Source of the DNA: Planctomycetia bacterium
GTDB taxonomy: Bacteria > Planctomycetota > UBA11346
Direction: 5' to 3'
Length of the DNA stretch: 9,784 nt
Assembly: GCA_005801395.1 (NCBI GenBank)
Contig: SYDV01000541.1
Span: 1 to 9,784, forward strand
The translations under genes and the position numbers were made by a program. Shown one piece after another: positions 1 to 7,226 of the stretch; within the stretch, counting starts at the first letter, position 1; each line of letters opens with the position of its first letter. Below the pieces are notes generated by a model. That model had not been told where the DNA came from. It did not search any database and saw nothing but the letters and a program-made list of their open reading frames with translations.

Positions 1-3000
1 CCATGTTCAGACACCTGTAACGGACAGTCACCTGGCCACGTCGTCACTGGTGGAGTTTCCCAGATGCTGCGCACAGCACGTAAGCGATCTCCGGCAGCCG
101 CTAATTGGGCCGCAATAAAACGGGGGTCGCGTCCAGCGTAAATGACCTGGTTGTCTTCACCGACAATAGCAAAACGCAGACGTAAATAGGGCGGCAATGC
201 GGCTGCATCAAAAGGTGCAATTGGCTGCTTAATTCGCTCGCTCACAAGACCGGTTAATAATGCCGAAAAACTGCCCATGGTTTTAGCCGATTCCATGCGT
301 TCGCGTAAAACAGAAACCGTTTCGGCTAACGGTATTAACTGACGACGTTGCTCTTTGGGTAATTGTTGCACATAGGCGGTTATCGTTTCATCCCACCAGG
401 CTGGCACTAACCATTCTAATCGTTCTGCCTCGACTAATCCTAATTGCGATTCTGCTACGGTTAAAGTTACACCATCGCTTTCGTCACCAGGGATAAAGCG
501 ATAACTTAACGTTAACCGTACCCCTCCCATCGTCACAATTATTGGCGCTAAGCGATCAGCCTGCGCCGCTTGCTGATGCTGACTTAAATCCGTCAATCGC
601 AAACGTAGTCGCTCGACCCCGTGAGTTGCAATAAATCGCCGCAGAGCATCGGTCGAGGCAATTATCGGCGGATTTTCCCCCGCCATAGCGAGGCGCTCTG
701 CGTACCATTCAAGTATTTGCGTGTCATCAATATCAATCGACGGATCGCGTAAACGGTCGCGTAATCCACGCGCGATTGCCGTCGTACGACGATTCGCCGC
801 AATGATGGGGAAATCGTGTTCGAATCGTGTCTGGTCATCGCTGATCGCCACGATCGCTTGTTCAATAAACAGACGCGTGGCATGGACCGGATCGATGCGC
901 TCGTAAGGAATTAAACGACCCTCACTCAGCGGCAGTCCTTTCCAACTGATGGTTTCACGGCAAACGACTTGTTTGCGTCCAGGATGCCAGTGCGGATCTC
1001 GATAACGACGCTTAACGCGCTCACCGGCTAATTCGATCACCCACAAAGGATTAATCGGTGCACATAAGCGAGCGAATAAACGACTGGTCTCAACTACTTC
1101 ACAAGCCACTAACCATGGTGGCGGTGCAGGCGCACGTTTGCCGTCATCAACTTTACCGGCTTTCAGCGCACTCCCAGGATGAACGTGTAAACGACGGTCG
1201 CCGGCAGCACGGTAACAGCGTTGTTCACTATCATATAATAATACATTACCCAACATCCCAGCCAATACAGAGCGATGAATACGATCTAATGGCCAGACAT
1301 CGATGGAATATCCATGTGCAGGTAAAGAACTATGCCCACGTCGACCATCACGAATAGCCTGCCATAATTGATGACGCACATCCGCCCATTCACGCATACG
1401 GCGGAATCCAAGGAAGTGTGCTTCACAAAAACGCGATCGCGCACTATTCGAAGCAACATCCTGATACGCAGCCCACAATTTTAATACGGCAGCCAAATCG
1501 CCGGCTTCGTGGACAAAATGCCGATGTCCGGCATCGGCTTTCGCTTCTTGGCCGACAGGACGAACGCGTGGATCCTGCACCGATAAAAATGCCGCGATAG
1601 TACAGGCTTCATGTGGCACGCCCTCGTTGACCCCAGCCAATAAAATACGCGCAACTTGAGGATCAGCTGGAATTGCGGCGAGATGACGACCAAGTACAGA
1701 TAATCGTCCAGATGCACGCGTTTCAACAGCTGCAGATTCTTTCTGTTCGGCGCTATCTAATGAAATCGTTTGCCGGATTGGAGCTTGCTCAAAAGCGCCA
1801 AGTTCATCAAGCAGAAGACGCGCTTGATGCCAAGCATGTGCTGATGGCGCGTCCAACCACGGAAATGATTCCGGATCACCTAGGCCAAGTGATAAACAAG
1901 ACAATAAGACACCGGCTAAATTGGAACGTAAAATTTCTGGCGAGGTAAATTGATCGCGCACAGTAAAATCATCAGCGCCATATAAACGAATACACACACC
2001 CGCTTCAACACGACCTGCACGACCCGCACGCTGTAAACAAGAGGCCTGCGACACCGCTTCGACTGGTAAGCGTTCAGTGCGACTGCTGGCTTGGTAGCGT
2101 TTGACGCGCGCTAAACCGGTATCAATGACATATCGAATTCCAGGAATCGTCAGGGATGTTTCGGCAATATTCGTAGCCAATACCACCTTACGTCCTCGCA
2201 ACGTAGCAAAAACGCGTTGCTGTTCTTGCGGTGTTAATCGGCCAAATAATGGCACCGGAATAAGTCCAGGAATATCCTGCAAGCGTCGCCGCGCCTCCAA
2301 AATATCCCGCTCTGTTGGTAAGAAACATAACACATCGCCAGTCTCGTTCGCATCATGAATCGAGCGAACAGCCGACAATGCCGCTGCCAAATAACCAATG
2401 TCATCATCCCCAGGAGGCTGATGGCGAATTTCCACCGGAAACATACGGCCAGTCACCGCAATAATCGGGACGGGTGATAAAGTCGCCGTATCAACCGAGT
2501 CCACACGTGATCCACGAGAAAAATATTCAGCAAAACGTTCGGCTGCGATACTCGCTGAAGACACCACGACCGCCAAGTCAGGACGACGATGGCGCACCAA
2601 TTTAATCATCCCCATTAATAAATCGATATTAAGACTGCGCTCATGCGCCTCATCAATGATAATCGCATCATAACGCAAAAATTCAGGATCACTGACGGCT
2701 TCTGCTAATAATAAACCATCGGTCATGACGCGAATAACGGTGTCGGCTGCCGCACGATCATCAAAACGCACACTATGTGCCACGACTTCCGCCCCTGTCA
2801 CCATCTCTTCACGAATACGTGCAGCCATAGCAATTGCCGCCACGCGACGCGGTTGTGTCATGGCAATCATGCCGCGACGACCATAACCCGCTTCCCACAA
2901 TAATTTTGGTAATTGTGTGGTTTTTCCCGAACCGGTTTCACCGGTTAACACCACGACCCGATGATCACACAACGCGGCTAAAATATCATCGCGTCGTTGC

Positions 3001-3257
3001 GCAACCGGCAGTTGTTCTGGGTATGCTATCGTCAATGACGTCGCCGCACGTCGCGCCACCACCGCAATGCTCGCCTGTAAACGCGTGGCTACTTCTGCCA
3101 CCACACGATCAACGTGTTGACCACGCTCACTGCGATATCGCGCTTGCTCTAAACGTTGTGTCGCCCATCGCGCATCAGGCAACATCGCTTGCGGTATCAA
3201 AGCGTGCAGTCGCGCCAAATCCTGGGCAACCATCGATTTACGCTCTGGCGAAGTCAT
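1..3257 (-). CDS. hrpA: HrpA-type DEAH-box ATP-dependent RNA helicase, C-terminus beyond the window
   Basis: The frame is open from an ATG at 3257 to the left edge, giving 1085 codons; E. coli HrpA is about 1300 residues, so about 200 are probably missing. Helicase motifs seen in order: Walker A GETGSGKT (106-113), motif Ia TQPRRVA (134-140), DEAH (202-205), motif III region SSAS (233-236), motif IV-like FLPTERDI (312-319), motif V ATNIAETSLT (361-370) and motif VI QRAGRAGR (409-416). A helicase-associated region and the start of the long HrpA-specific C-terminal region (DUF3418 type) follow. The family are cytoplasmic NTP-driven RNA or RNP remodelling enzymes; E. coli HrpA is linked to mRNA processing and rescue of stalled ribosomes. 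Motif III reads SAS rather than the usual SAT. The start is the first in-frame ATG, but no strong ribosome site precedes it, and the ATG at codon 9 is an alternative. The gene is divergent from lemA. Confidence 0.95.
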   Translation of the reverse strand, partial: MTSPERKSMVAQDLARLHALIPQAMLPDARWATQRLEQARYRSERGQHVDRVVAEVATRLQASIAVVARRAATSLTIAYPEQLPVAQRRDDILAALCDHRVVVLTGETGSGKTTQLPKLLWEAGYGRRGMIAMTQPRRVAAIAMAARIREEMVTGAEVVAHSVRFDDRAAADTVIRVMTDGLLLAEAVSDPEFLRYDAIIIDEAHERSLNIDLLMGMIKLVRHRRPDLAVVVSSASIAAERFAEYFSRGSRVDSVDTATLSPVPIIAVTGRMFPVEIRHQPPGDDDIGYLAAALSAVRSIHDANETGDVLCFLPTERDILEARRRLQDIPGLIPVPLFGRLTPQEQQRVFATLRGRKVVLATNIAETSLTIPGIRYVIDTGLARVKRYQASSRTERLPVEAVSQASCLQRAGRAGRVEAGVCIRLYGADDFTVRDQFTSPEILRSNLAGVLLSCLSLGLGDPESFPWLDAPSAHAWHQARLLLDELGAFEQAPIRQTISLDSAEQKESAAVETRASGRLSVLGRHLAAIPADPQVARILLAGVNEGVPHEACTIAAFLSVQDPRVRPVGQEAKADAGHRHFVHEAGDLAAVLKLWAAYQDVASNSARSRFCEAHFLGFRRMREWADVRHQLWQAIRDGRRGHSSLPAHGYSIDVWPLDRIHRSVLAGMLGNVLLYDSEQRCYRAAGDRRLHVHPGSALKAGKVDDGKRAPAPPPWLVACEVVETSRLFARLCAPINPLWVIELAGERVKRRYRDPHWHPGRKQVVCRETISWKGLPLSEGRLIPYERIDPVHATRLFIEQAIVAISDDQTRFEHDFPIIAANRRTTAIARGLRDRLRDPSIDIDDTQILEWYAERLAMAGENPPIIASTDALRRFIATHGVERLRLRLTDLSQHQQAAQADRLAPIIVTMGGVRLTLSYRFIPGDESDGVTLTVAESQLGLVEAERLEWLVPAWWDETITAYVQQLPKEQRRQLIPLAETVSVLRERMESAKTMGSFSALLTGLVSERIKQPIAPFDAAALPPYLRLRFAIVGEDNQVIYAGRDPRFIAAQLAAAGDRLRAVRSIWETPPVTTWPGDCPLQVSEH

Positions 3258-3434
3258 GCGCCAAAGTGTGCCATTATTTGCGTTAAGGGAAACCCGACTT
3301 TACCGCAACATTAAATCGCCACTAAATTTTGCTTTTCTCAACTTTATCGCCACAATTTTGTGTTTTTCTCACACAGTATCAAAAAGACTTGTGTCGAGTG
3401 GACGCAAGACTATGTATTTCGCCGGAGGACAATC
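3258..3434. promoter_or_regulatory. Divergent hrpA/lemA intergenic region, presumed to hold both promoters
   Basis: These 177 bases separate two divergent genes, so promoters for both strands should lie here. The centre is AT-rich (about 3310-3390). I see no strong consensus pair. On the plus strand, TTGTGT (3389-3394), a 16-nt gap and TATGTA (3411-3416) resemble a weak sigma-70 site, but transcription would then begin at or within the lemA ribosome site, which argues against it. A small palindrome, CACAA-TT-TTGTG (3351-3362), could be an operator half-site pair or chance. The call rests on gene orientation, not on a recognised motif. Confidence 0.4.
3424..3429 (+). promoter_or_regulatory. 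Shine-Dalgarno site of lemA
   Basis: GGAGGA lies 5 nt before the ATG at 3435. It is the strongest ribosome site in the window and fixes the lemA start there, rejecting an in-frame GTG 25 codons upstream at 3360. Confidence 0.85.
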
Positions 3435-4034
3435 ATGGAACCCTGGCTTATCGTAATCGTCGTCGTCGCTGTCATCGGCTTGTTCTTGTTTATGTGGGCC
3501 GTCGGCATTTATAACAATTTAGTGACGCTACGTAATCGCTTTAAAAACTCGTTTAGCCAAATCGATGTGCAATTAAAACGACGCTATGATCTTATTCCCA
3601 ATTTAGTCGAAGTCGCCAAGACTTATCTGAAACACGAACGAGAAACCTTAGAAGCCGTCATCGCGGCACGTAATCAAGCCGCTTCCTCTCAAGCGCGAGC
3701 GTCGGCAGATCCGAGCGATGCTTCGTCGATGAAAACCTTTTTAGCCGCAGAAGGTGCGCTCACCGGAGCTATGGGTAAATTCTTTGCCTTATCCGAAGCG
3801 TATCCTGATCTCAAAGCGAACACCACCATGTCGCAGTTGAGTGAAGAGCTGACTACCACGGAAAACAAAGTCGCCTTTTCACGCCAAGCTTACAATGACA
3901 GCGTGATGGTATTCAACACCGCGCGTGAAGTTTTCCCCAATAATGTTTTTGCTGGCCTGTTTAACTTCAGCGCTGCCATTCCTTACGAAATAGAAAATGC
4001 TGCTGAACGAGTTGCACCAAAGGTGTCCTTCTAA
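3435..4034 (+). CDS. lemA: LemA family membrane protein
   Basis: The protein has 199 residues, close to the usual size of the family. It has an N-terminal hydrophobic segment (about residues 4-24, starting MEPWLIVIVV), then the family signature around residues 40-62, including the core RRYDLIPNLVE (49-59). A long helical body follows, with a C-terminal part containing YNDSVMVFN and NFSAAIPYE. LemA proteins are anchored by one N-terminal helix with a helical-bundle domain on one side of the membrane. Their biochemical role is not settled, but they very often sit next to M48 (HtpX-like) peptidases, as here. The start is set by GGAGGA 5 nt upstream. The stop is TAA. It is probably co-transcribed with the M48 gene 111 nt downstream. 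Confidence 0.95.
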   Translation: MEPWLIVIVVVAVIGLFLFMWAVGIYNNLVTLRNRFKNSFSQIDVQLKRRYDLIPNLVEVAKTYLKHERETLEAVIAARNQAASSQARASADPSDASSMKTFLAAEGALTGAMGKFFALSEAYPDLKANTTMSQLSEELTTTENKVAFSRQAYNDSVMVFNTAREVFPNNVFAGLFNFSAAIPYEIENAAERVAPKVSF

Positions 4035-4038
4035 TGAC

Positions 4039-4064
4039 GCGATTGAGCGTCTTTGCTCAATCGC
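4039..4064 (+). repeat. Perfect inverted repeat (10-bp stem, 6-nt loop) after lemA
   Basis: GCGATTGAGC (4039-4048), loop GTCTTT, GCTCAATCGC (4055-4064) begins 4 nt after the lemA stop. No T-run follows, so it is not a canonical intrinsic terminator. A second, weaker hairpin lies in the same spacer: CGTGG (4098-4102) with CCACG (4110-4114) and a 7-nt loop. These may protect the 3' end of lemA mRNA or reduce read-through to the M48 gene; this is inference. Confidence 0.7.
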
Positions 4065-4145
4065 AGCAACGTGTCACATCGCCCTCCGAATGGATGACGT
4101 GGAATCTCGCCACGCTTAGCTCATACAGGATGCTCTAACGCCGAC

Positions 4146-5768
4146 ATGGATTTTTTCTCCTCCCAAGATCGTGCTCGCACCATCACTCGGCGCTTAGCGT
4201 TCTTGTTTGTTTTGTCGGTTTTAGCCACCGTTGTAGCGGTTAATATTCTGACTTACGTGATTGTCTCTGGGTATATTGAACAGCAACGATCCAATCGACC
4301 GTCTCGTATTGAAGCCGAACAATCTTACTCCACTTCGCCATGGATGAGCGATTTACACTTTAAATCGCAAGTTGCCGTCACGTTGGTCACCTTAGCCATT
4401 ATCGCCTTTGGTAGTTTATTTAAATCCGCCCAATTACGCGGTGGTGGTCCAACGGTTGCCACTTCTTTAGGCGGACGACCTGCGCGTCCAGACAGCAATG
4501 CGCGCGAACGACAATTGGTCAATATTGTTGAAGAAATGTCCCTCGCCTCCGGTGTTGCGATGCCACAGGTTTATGTCTTAGATCAAGAGGAAGGCATCAA
4601 TGCCTTCGCTGCCGGACTAGGCCAACACGATGCCGTTGTCGCCGTCACTGCGGGGGCGCTCAAACAATTTACTCGCGATGAATTACAAGGCGTCATCGGC
4701 CATGAATTTAGCCATATATTAAATGGTGATATGCGAATTAATTTACGCTTAATTGGTTTATTACATGGCATTTTAATCATCGCACTCACTGGTCGCTTGT
4801 TGTTACGTTTAGCTATGCATAGCGGCCGTTCGCGTTCATCGAAAGATGATAAAAGTGCCATCCCCCTGTTCGTCATTGGCCTTTCGCTTTTAATCATTGG
4901 CTCAATCGGTCATCTGTTTGGTCAATTGATTAAAGCTGCCATTAGCCGTCAGCGAGAATATCTTGCTGATGCCGCAGCGGTACAATTTACCCGCAATCCG
5001 AATGGCATCGCCTCGGCTTTAAAGAAATTAGGTGCCGGCTCCTCACGTTCGATGATTGCTCACGAACGCACCGCTGAAGCCAGTCATTTATTCTTTGGCA
5101 ACGCTGTGGCCGCTTCCTGGTTTGGCGGATTAGCCACGCATCCTCCGTTATCCGAACGCATTCGTGCGATTGACCCATCGTGGAACGGAAATTTTCCACC
5201 AGCCTTATTAGTCGAAGAACCGGCACCTCCTTCGGCACCAACGCCAACCCGCTCACACCATCGTCAACGGTTAGACGCTGACTCCGTCGTGGCTCATATT
5301 GGTCAGGTTTCCCCAACCCACGTAGCCTTCGGAGCAGCCATGCTCGCCTCCATTCCATCCGCAATTTCCACGGCTGCGCATAATTCATTTAGTGCTCGCG
5401 CCGTTATTATTGCGCTGTTGTTTGGCGTTGATCGTGCAAAATCCGTTCCGTTACAGGATCTACTGGAAAGATCTGGCGATACGGCATTAGCACGAGAAGT
5501 GCGCCGTCTGCATGGACCAATTGCCGCACTCGGTCATGCTGCGCGCTTACCGCTGCTCGATATTTGTTTCCCTGCTTTGTCACAACTATCCGACAGTCAA
5601 CGTCCGCCGTTTCTTGAATTGCTCAACCACCTTGCCAAAGCTGATGGCGTACTAGATCCAGCAGAATATTGCCTCACCCGCTTAGTCGCCATTCATTTAC
5701 GAACTCCCGCACGACAGATGGCCAGCGTGCATGCAATCAAACCACTTTTACCGTCGCTTAGTGTATGA
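4146..5768 (+). CDS. Membrane M48 (HtpX-like) zinc metallopeptidase, ended early by an in-frame TGA
   Basis: The open frame encodes 540 residues. There are two N-terminal membrane segments (about 18-42 and 76-93), then the M48 domain. Its zinc site is HEFSH (H186, E187, H190), with the third ligand in REYLAD (E271) and the downstream family motif THPPLSERI (331-339). Hydrophobic stretches at about 202-222 and 239-267 are the membrane-associated helices usual in HtpX relatives. After a Pro-rich linker (about 357-369) comes a helical region containing KADGVLDPAEY (498-508), which resembles the DG...E pattern of TerB-like helical domains. All catalytic residues are intact. The expected role is proteolysis of damaged membrane proteins, as in HtpX. 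TGA at 5766-5768 falls inside the C-terminal helical domain and the same frame continues to 6092. The ribosome site is weak (AGGA, 15 nt before the ATG), suggesting dependence on the upstream lemA transcript. The family call is firm; whether the product is functional or truncated is unknown. Confidence 0.9.
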   Translation: MDFFSSQDRARTITRRLAFLFVLSVLATVVAVNILTYVIVSGYIEQQRSNRPSRIEAEQSYSTSPWMSDLHFKSQVAVTLVTLAIIAFGSLFKSAQLRGGGPTVATSLGGRPARPDSNARERQLVNIVEEMSLASGVAMPQVYVLDQEEGINAFAAGLGQHDAVVAVTAGALKQFTRDELQGVIGHEFSHILNGDMRINLRLIGLLHGILIIALTGRLLLRLAMHSGRSRSSKDDKSAIPLFVIGLSLLIIGSIGHLFGQLIKAAISRQREYLADAAAVQFTRNPNGIASALKKLGAGSSRSMIAHERTAEASHLFFGNAVAASWFGGLATHPPLSERIRAIDPSWNGNFPPALLVEEPAPPSAPTPTRSHHRQRLDADSVVAHIGQVSPTHVAFGAAMLASIPSAISTAAHNSFSARAVIIALLFGVDRAKSVPLQDLLERSGDTALAREVRRLHGPIAALGHAARLPLLDICFPALSQLSDSQRPPFLELLNHLAKADGVLDPAEYCLTRLVAIHLRTPARQMASVHAIKPLLPSLSV

Positions 5769-6092
5769 TTATCCGCTTTAGTTTATTTTGGCCATGCCAA
5801 TAAAGACGCACAACGCTCCGCGTTTGCGGCAGGTGCAGCTAAGTTGGTAGAAAGTGGCGCAACGCTTGATCTCGTTACTATGAGCAACTGCGGTCCCGAT
5901 GCTTTAGATGCGGCGCTTGATCGTTTATTATTAGCCACACCTGGAATAAAACGCCGCATCCTAAACGCCTGTGCACACGCCATCGCCGCCGATGGCACGG
6001 TCGAACCGCGCGAAGCCGAATTAATACGCGTGATTGGCATGATGTTAGACACACCTATCCCGCCATTTGCTGATCAACTTACGGCAGCCTAA
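5769..6092 (+). pseudogene. In-frame continuation of the M48 peptidase gene after the TGA (C-terminal TerB-like half)
   Basis: From the codon after the TGA, 107 sense codons run to TAA at 6090-6092 in exactly the M48 frame. The translation begins LSALVYFGHAN, passes FAAGAAKL, and contains CAHAIAADGTVEPREAELI, a second DG...E helical motif, before ending near MMLDTPIPPF. From memory, long M48 relatives end in this way, with the segment joined to the peptidase. The full reading would be 648 positions. No ribosome site or good start opens the segment; the first in-frame ATG (5880) would lose its first 37 codons. It therefore looks like the tail of one gene split by a nonsense codon, not a separate gene. 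A base-calling error, recent inactivation or stop-codon readthrough would all look the same here. Confidence 0.75.
5782..5804 (+). other. Possible RNA stem-loop 13 nt after the in-frame TGA
   Basis: TTTA (5782-5785), a two-T bulge, TTGGC (5788-5792), loop CAT, GCCAA (5796-5800) and TAAA (5801-5804) can pair as a 9-bp bulged hairpin. It lies within sense codons (FGHANK region) and may be coincidental. It is recorded because structures just 3' of a stop can promote readthrough. Confidence 0.3.
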
Positions 6093-6107
6093 TGTGACGG
6101 CTAATTT

Positions 6108-7226
6108 TTATTGATGACTCAACACCAACATATTGTCACGATGCACTGCCGTTTTTGGGAGTGCATAACCAAGGATTTGCGCCGCGACATCTAAGCGTTT
6201 GCCGCACACTTTTTCTAATTCGTCTGACGACAAGCCAACTAATCCACGGGCAATTTCTTCGCCGTCAGGTGCGATTAATGCGACGGTATCGCCACGATCA
6301 AAACGACCACTGACGCTAGTAATGCCTGCTGGTAATAAACTGCGTTGTTGTTGGGCAAGGGCTTTTACCGCTCCGGCATCGATATGAATTTGACCACGCA
6401 CACGACGCGCTACGGCCAGCCACCGACGACGCCCATCAGCGCGCTCGCCTTGTTTACCACGCACACGCGTACCAACGCTTTCACCAGCGACGATCCGTTC
6501 AATGACTCGTGGCTCACGGCCTAATGCGATGGTGGTGGTAACTCCTGCTCCACTCGCCAAGCGTGCCGCCTCTAATTTTGAACGCATGCCACCACGTCCG
6601 CGTGCACTCGCATCGCCTGCTGCGGCGATTTGTTGCTGAGTCACGGTTGATATCTCATCTAGGCGCTTGGCGTTTTTATTTGTCCGCGGATCAGCGTCGT
6701 AAACGCCGTCAATATCCGTCAGCAAAATAAGACGTTCTGCCCCAAGCAAAGTTGCCATCAGCGCTGATAATCGGTCATTATCGCCAACGGTTAATTCTTG
6801 CACCGCAACCGGATCATTTTCATTAATGACTGGGATGGCTTTATAGGCAAATAATGAGCGCAAAGTCGCGGTCAAATTTAAATAACGTTCACGTTCAGTG
6901 AAATCATCGTAAGTCAGTAATAATTGTGCGGCAACTAAACCATGCGCAGCCAGCGCAACTTCCCAGCGATGAGCCAAATTAACCTGTCCGATAGCAGCTA
7001 ATGCTTGACGATCTGGTAAACCTGGGGGACGCCCAGGTAATTTCAGTATCCCCACGCCGCTCGCGACAGCGCCACTGGTGACCAAGACCGGCTGAAAACC
7101 CTTGGCCGCCAAAACCGCGAACTGCGCGGAAATCGCATCAAGAAAAACTAAATCCAAGCGCCCATGCGCATCGACTAACGAGTTCGAGCCAATTTTAATG
7201 ACGATGACATGGGCATGATCAATCAC
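6108..7226 (-). CDS. proB: Glutamate 5-kinase (proline biosynthesis)
   Basis: The enzyme phosphorylates L-glutamate to gamma-glutamyl phosphate, the first step of proline synthesis, in the cytoplasm. With the GTG start at 7226 the product has 372 residues, near the 367 of E. coli ProB. The amino-acid kinase domain shows VIKIGSNSLV (K11), SGAVASG (51-57), NENDPVAVQELTVGDND (135-151), LLTDIDGVYDADPR (about 168-181) and GRGGMRSKLEAA (210-221). A C-terminal PUA domain (about 270-355) includes SGRFDRGDTVAL. GTG is preferred because the kinase strand starts a few residues later, GGAAG lies 6 nt upstream, and a longer start would be buried in tatC. The GTG overlaps the tatC stop by 8 nt, suggesting translational coupling. 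The partner gene proA is not in the window. In other bacteria the enzyme is feedback-inhibited by proline. Confidence 0.95.
   Translation of the reverse strand: MIDHAHVIVIKIGSNSLVDAHGRLDLVFLDAISAQFAVLAAKGFQPVLVTSGAVASGVGILKLPGRPPGLPDRQALAAIGQVNLAHRWEVALAAHGLVAAQLLLTYDDFTERERYLNLTATLRSLFAYKAIPVINENDPVAVQELTVGDNDRLSALMATLLGAERLILLTDIDGVYDADPRTNKNAKRLDEISTVTQQQIAAAGDASARGRGGMRSKLEAARLASGAGVTTTIALGREPRVIERIVAGESVGTRVRGKQGERADGRRRWLAVARRVRGQIHIDAGAVKALAQQQRSLLPAGITSVSGRFDRGDTVALIAPDGEEIARGLVGLSSDELEKVCGKRLDVAAQILGYALPKTAVHRDNMLVLSHQ

Noticed and set aside
2834..3286. 150-codon plus-strand frame opposite hrpA
   Set aside because: It is antisense to the Walker A and DEAH-containing part of hrpA, shows no protein family features, and is Pro/His-rich as expected for a shadow frame.
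3389..3416. Sigma-70 promoter TTGTGT-16-TATGTA for lemA
   Set aside because: The match to consensus is poor, and the predicted start would fall at the ribosome site, leaving almost no leader.
3360..3434. A 25-codon N-terminal extension of LemA from GTG at 3360
   Set aside because: GGAGGA sits 5 nt before the ATG at 3435, the membrane anchor of LemA follows that ATG directly, and the extension does not look like LemA.
4987..5388. 133-codon minus-strand frame inside the M48 gene
   Set aside because: It is antisense to strongly conserved M48 coding sequence, with no recognisable domain and no ribosome site.
5766..5768. TGA read as tryptophan (genetic code reassignment)
   Set aside because: TGA terminates tatC, trpA and trpB in this window, tryptophan is encoded by TGG throughout, and no other gene has an internal TGA.
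5844..6092. An independent small gene after the M48 peptidase
   Set aside because: It is in the same frame as the M48 gene, coding resemblance extends upstream to the TGA with no break, and there is no ribosome site; it reads as a gene tail.
6086..6112. Intrinsic terminator between the convergent M48 and proB genes
   Set aside because: AGCC/GGCT with a 9-nt loop followed by a short T-run is only a 4-bp stem that overlaps the M48 stop; too weak to call.
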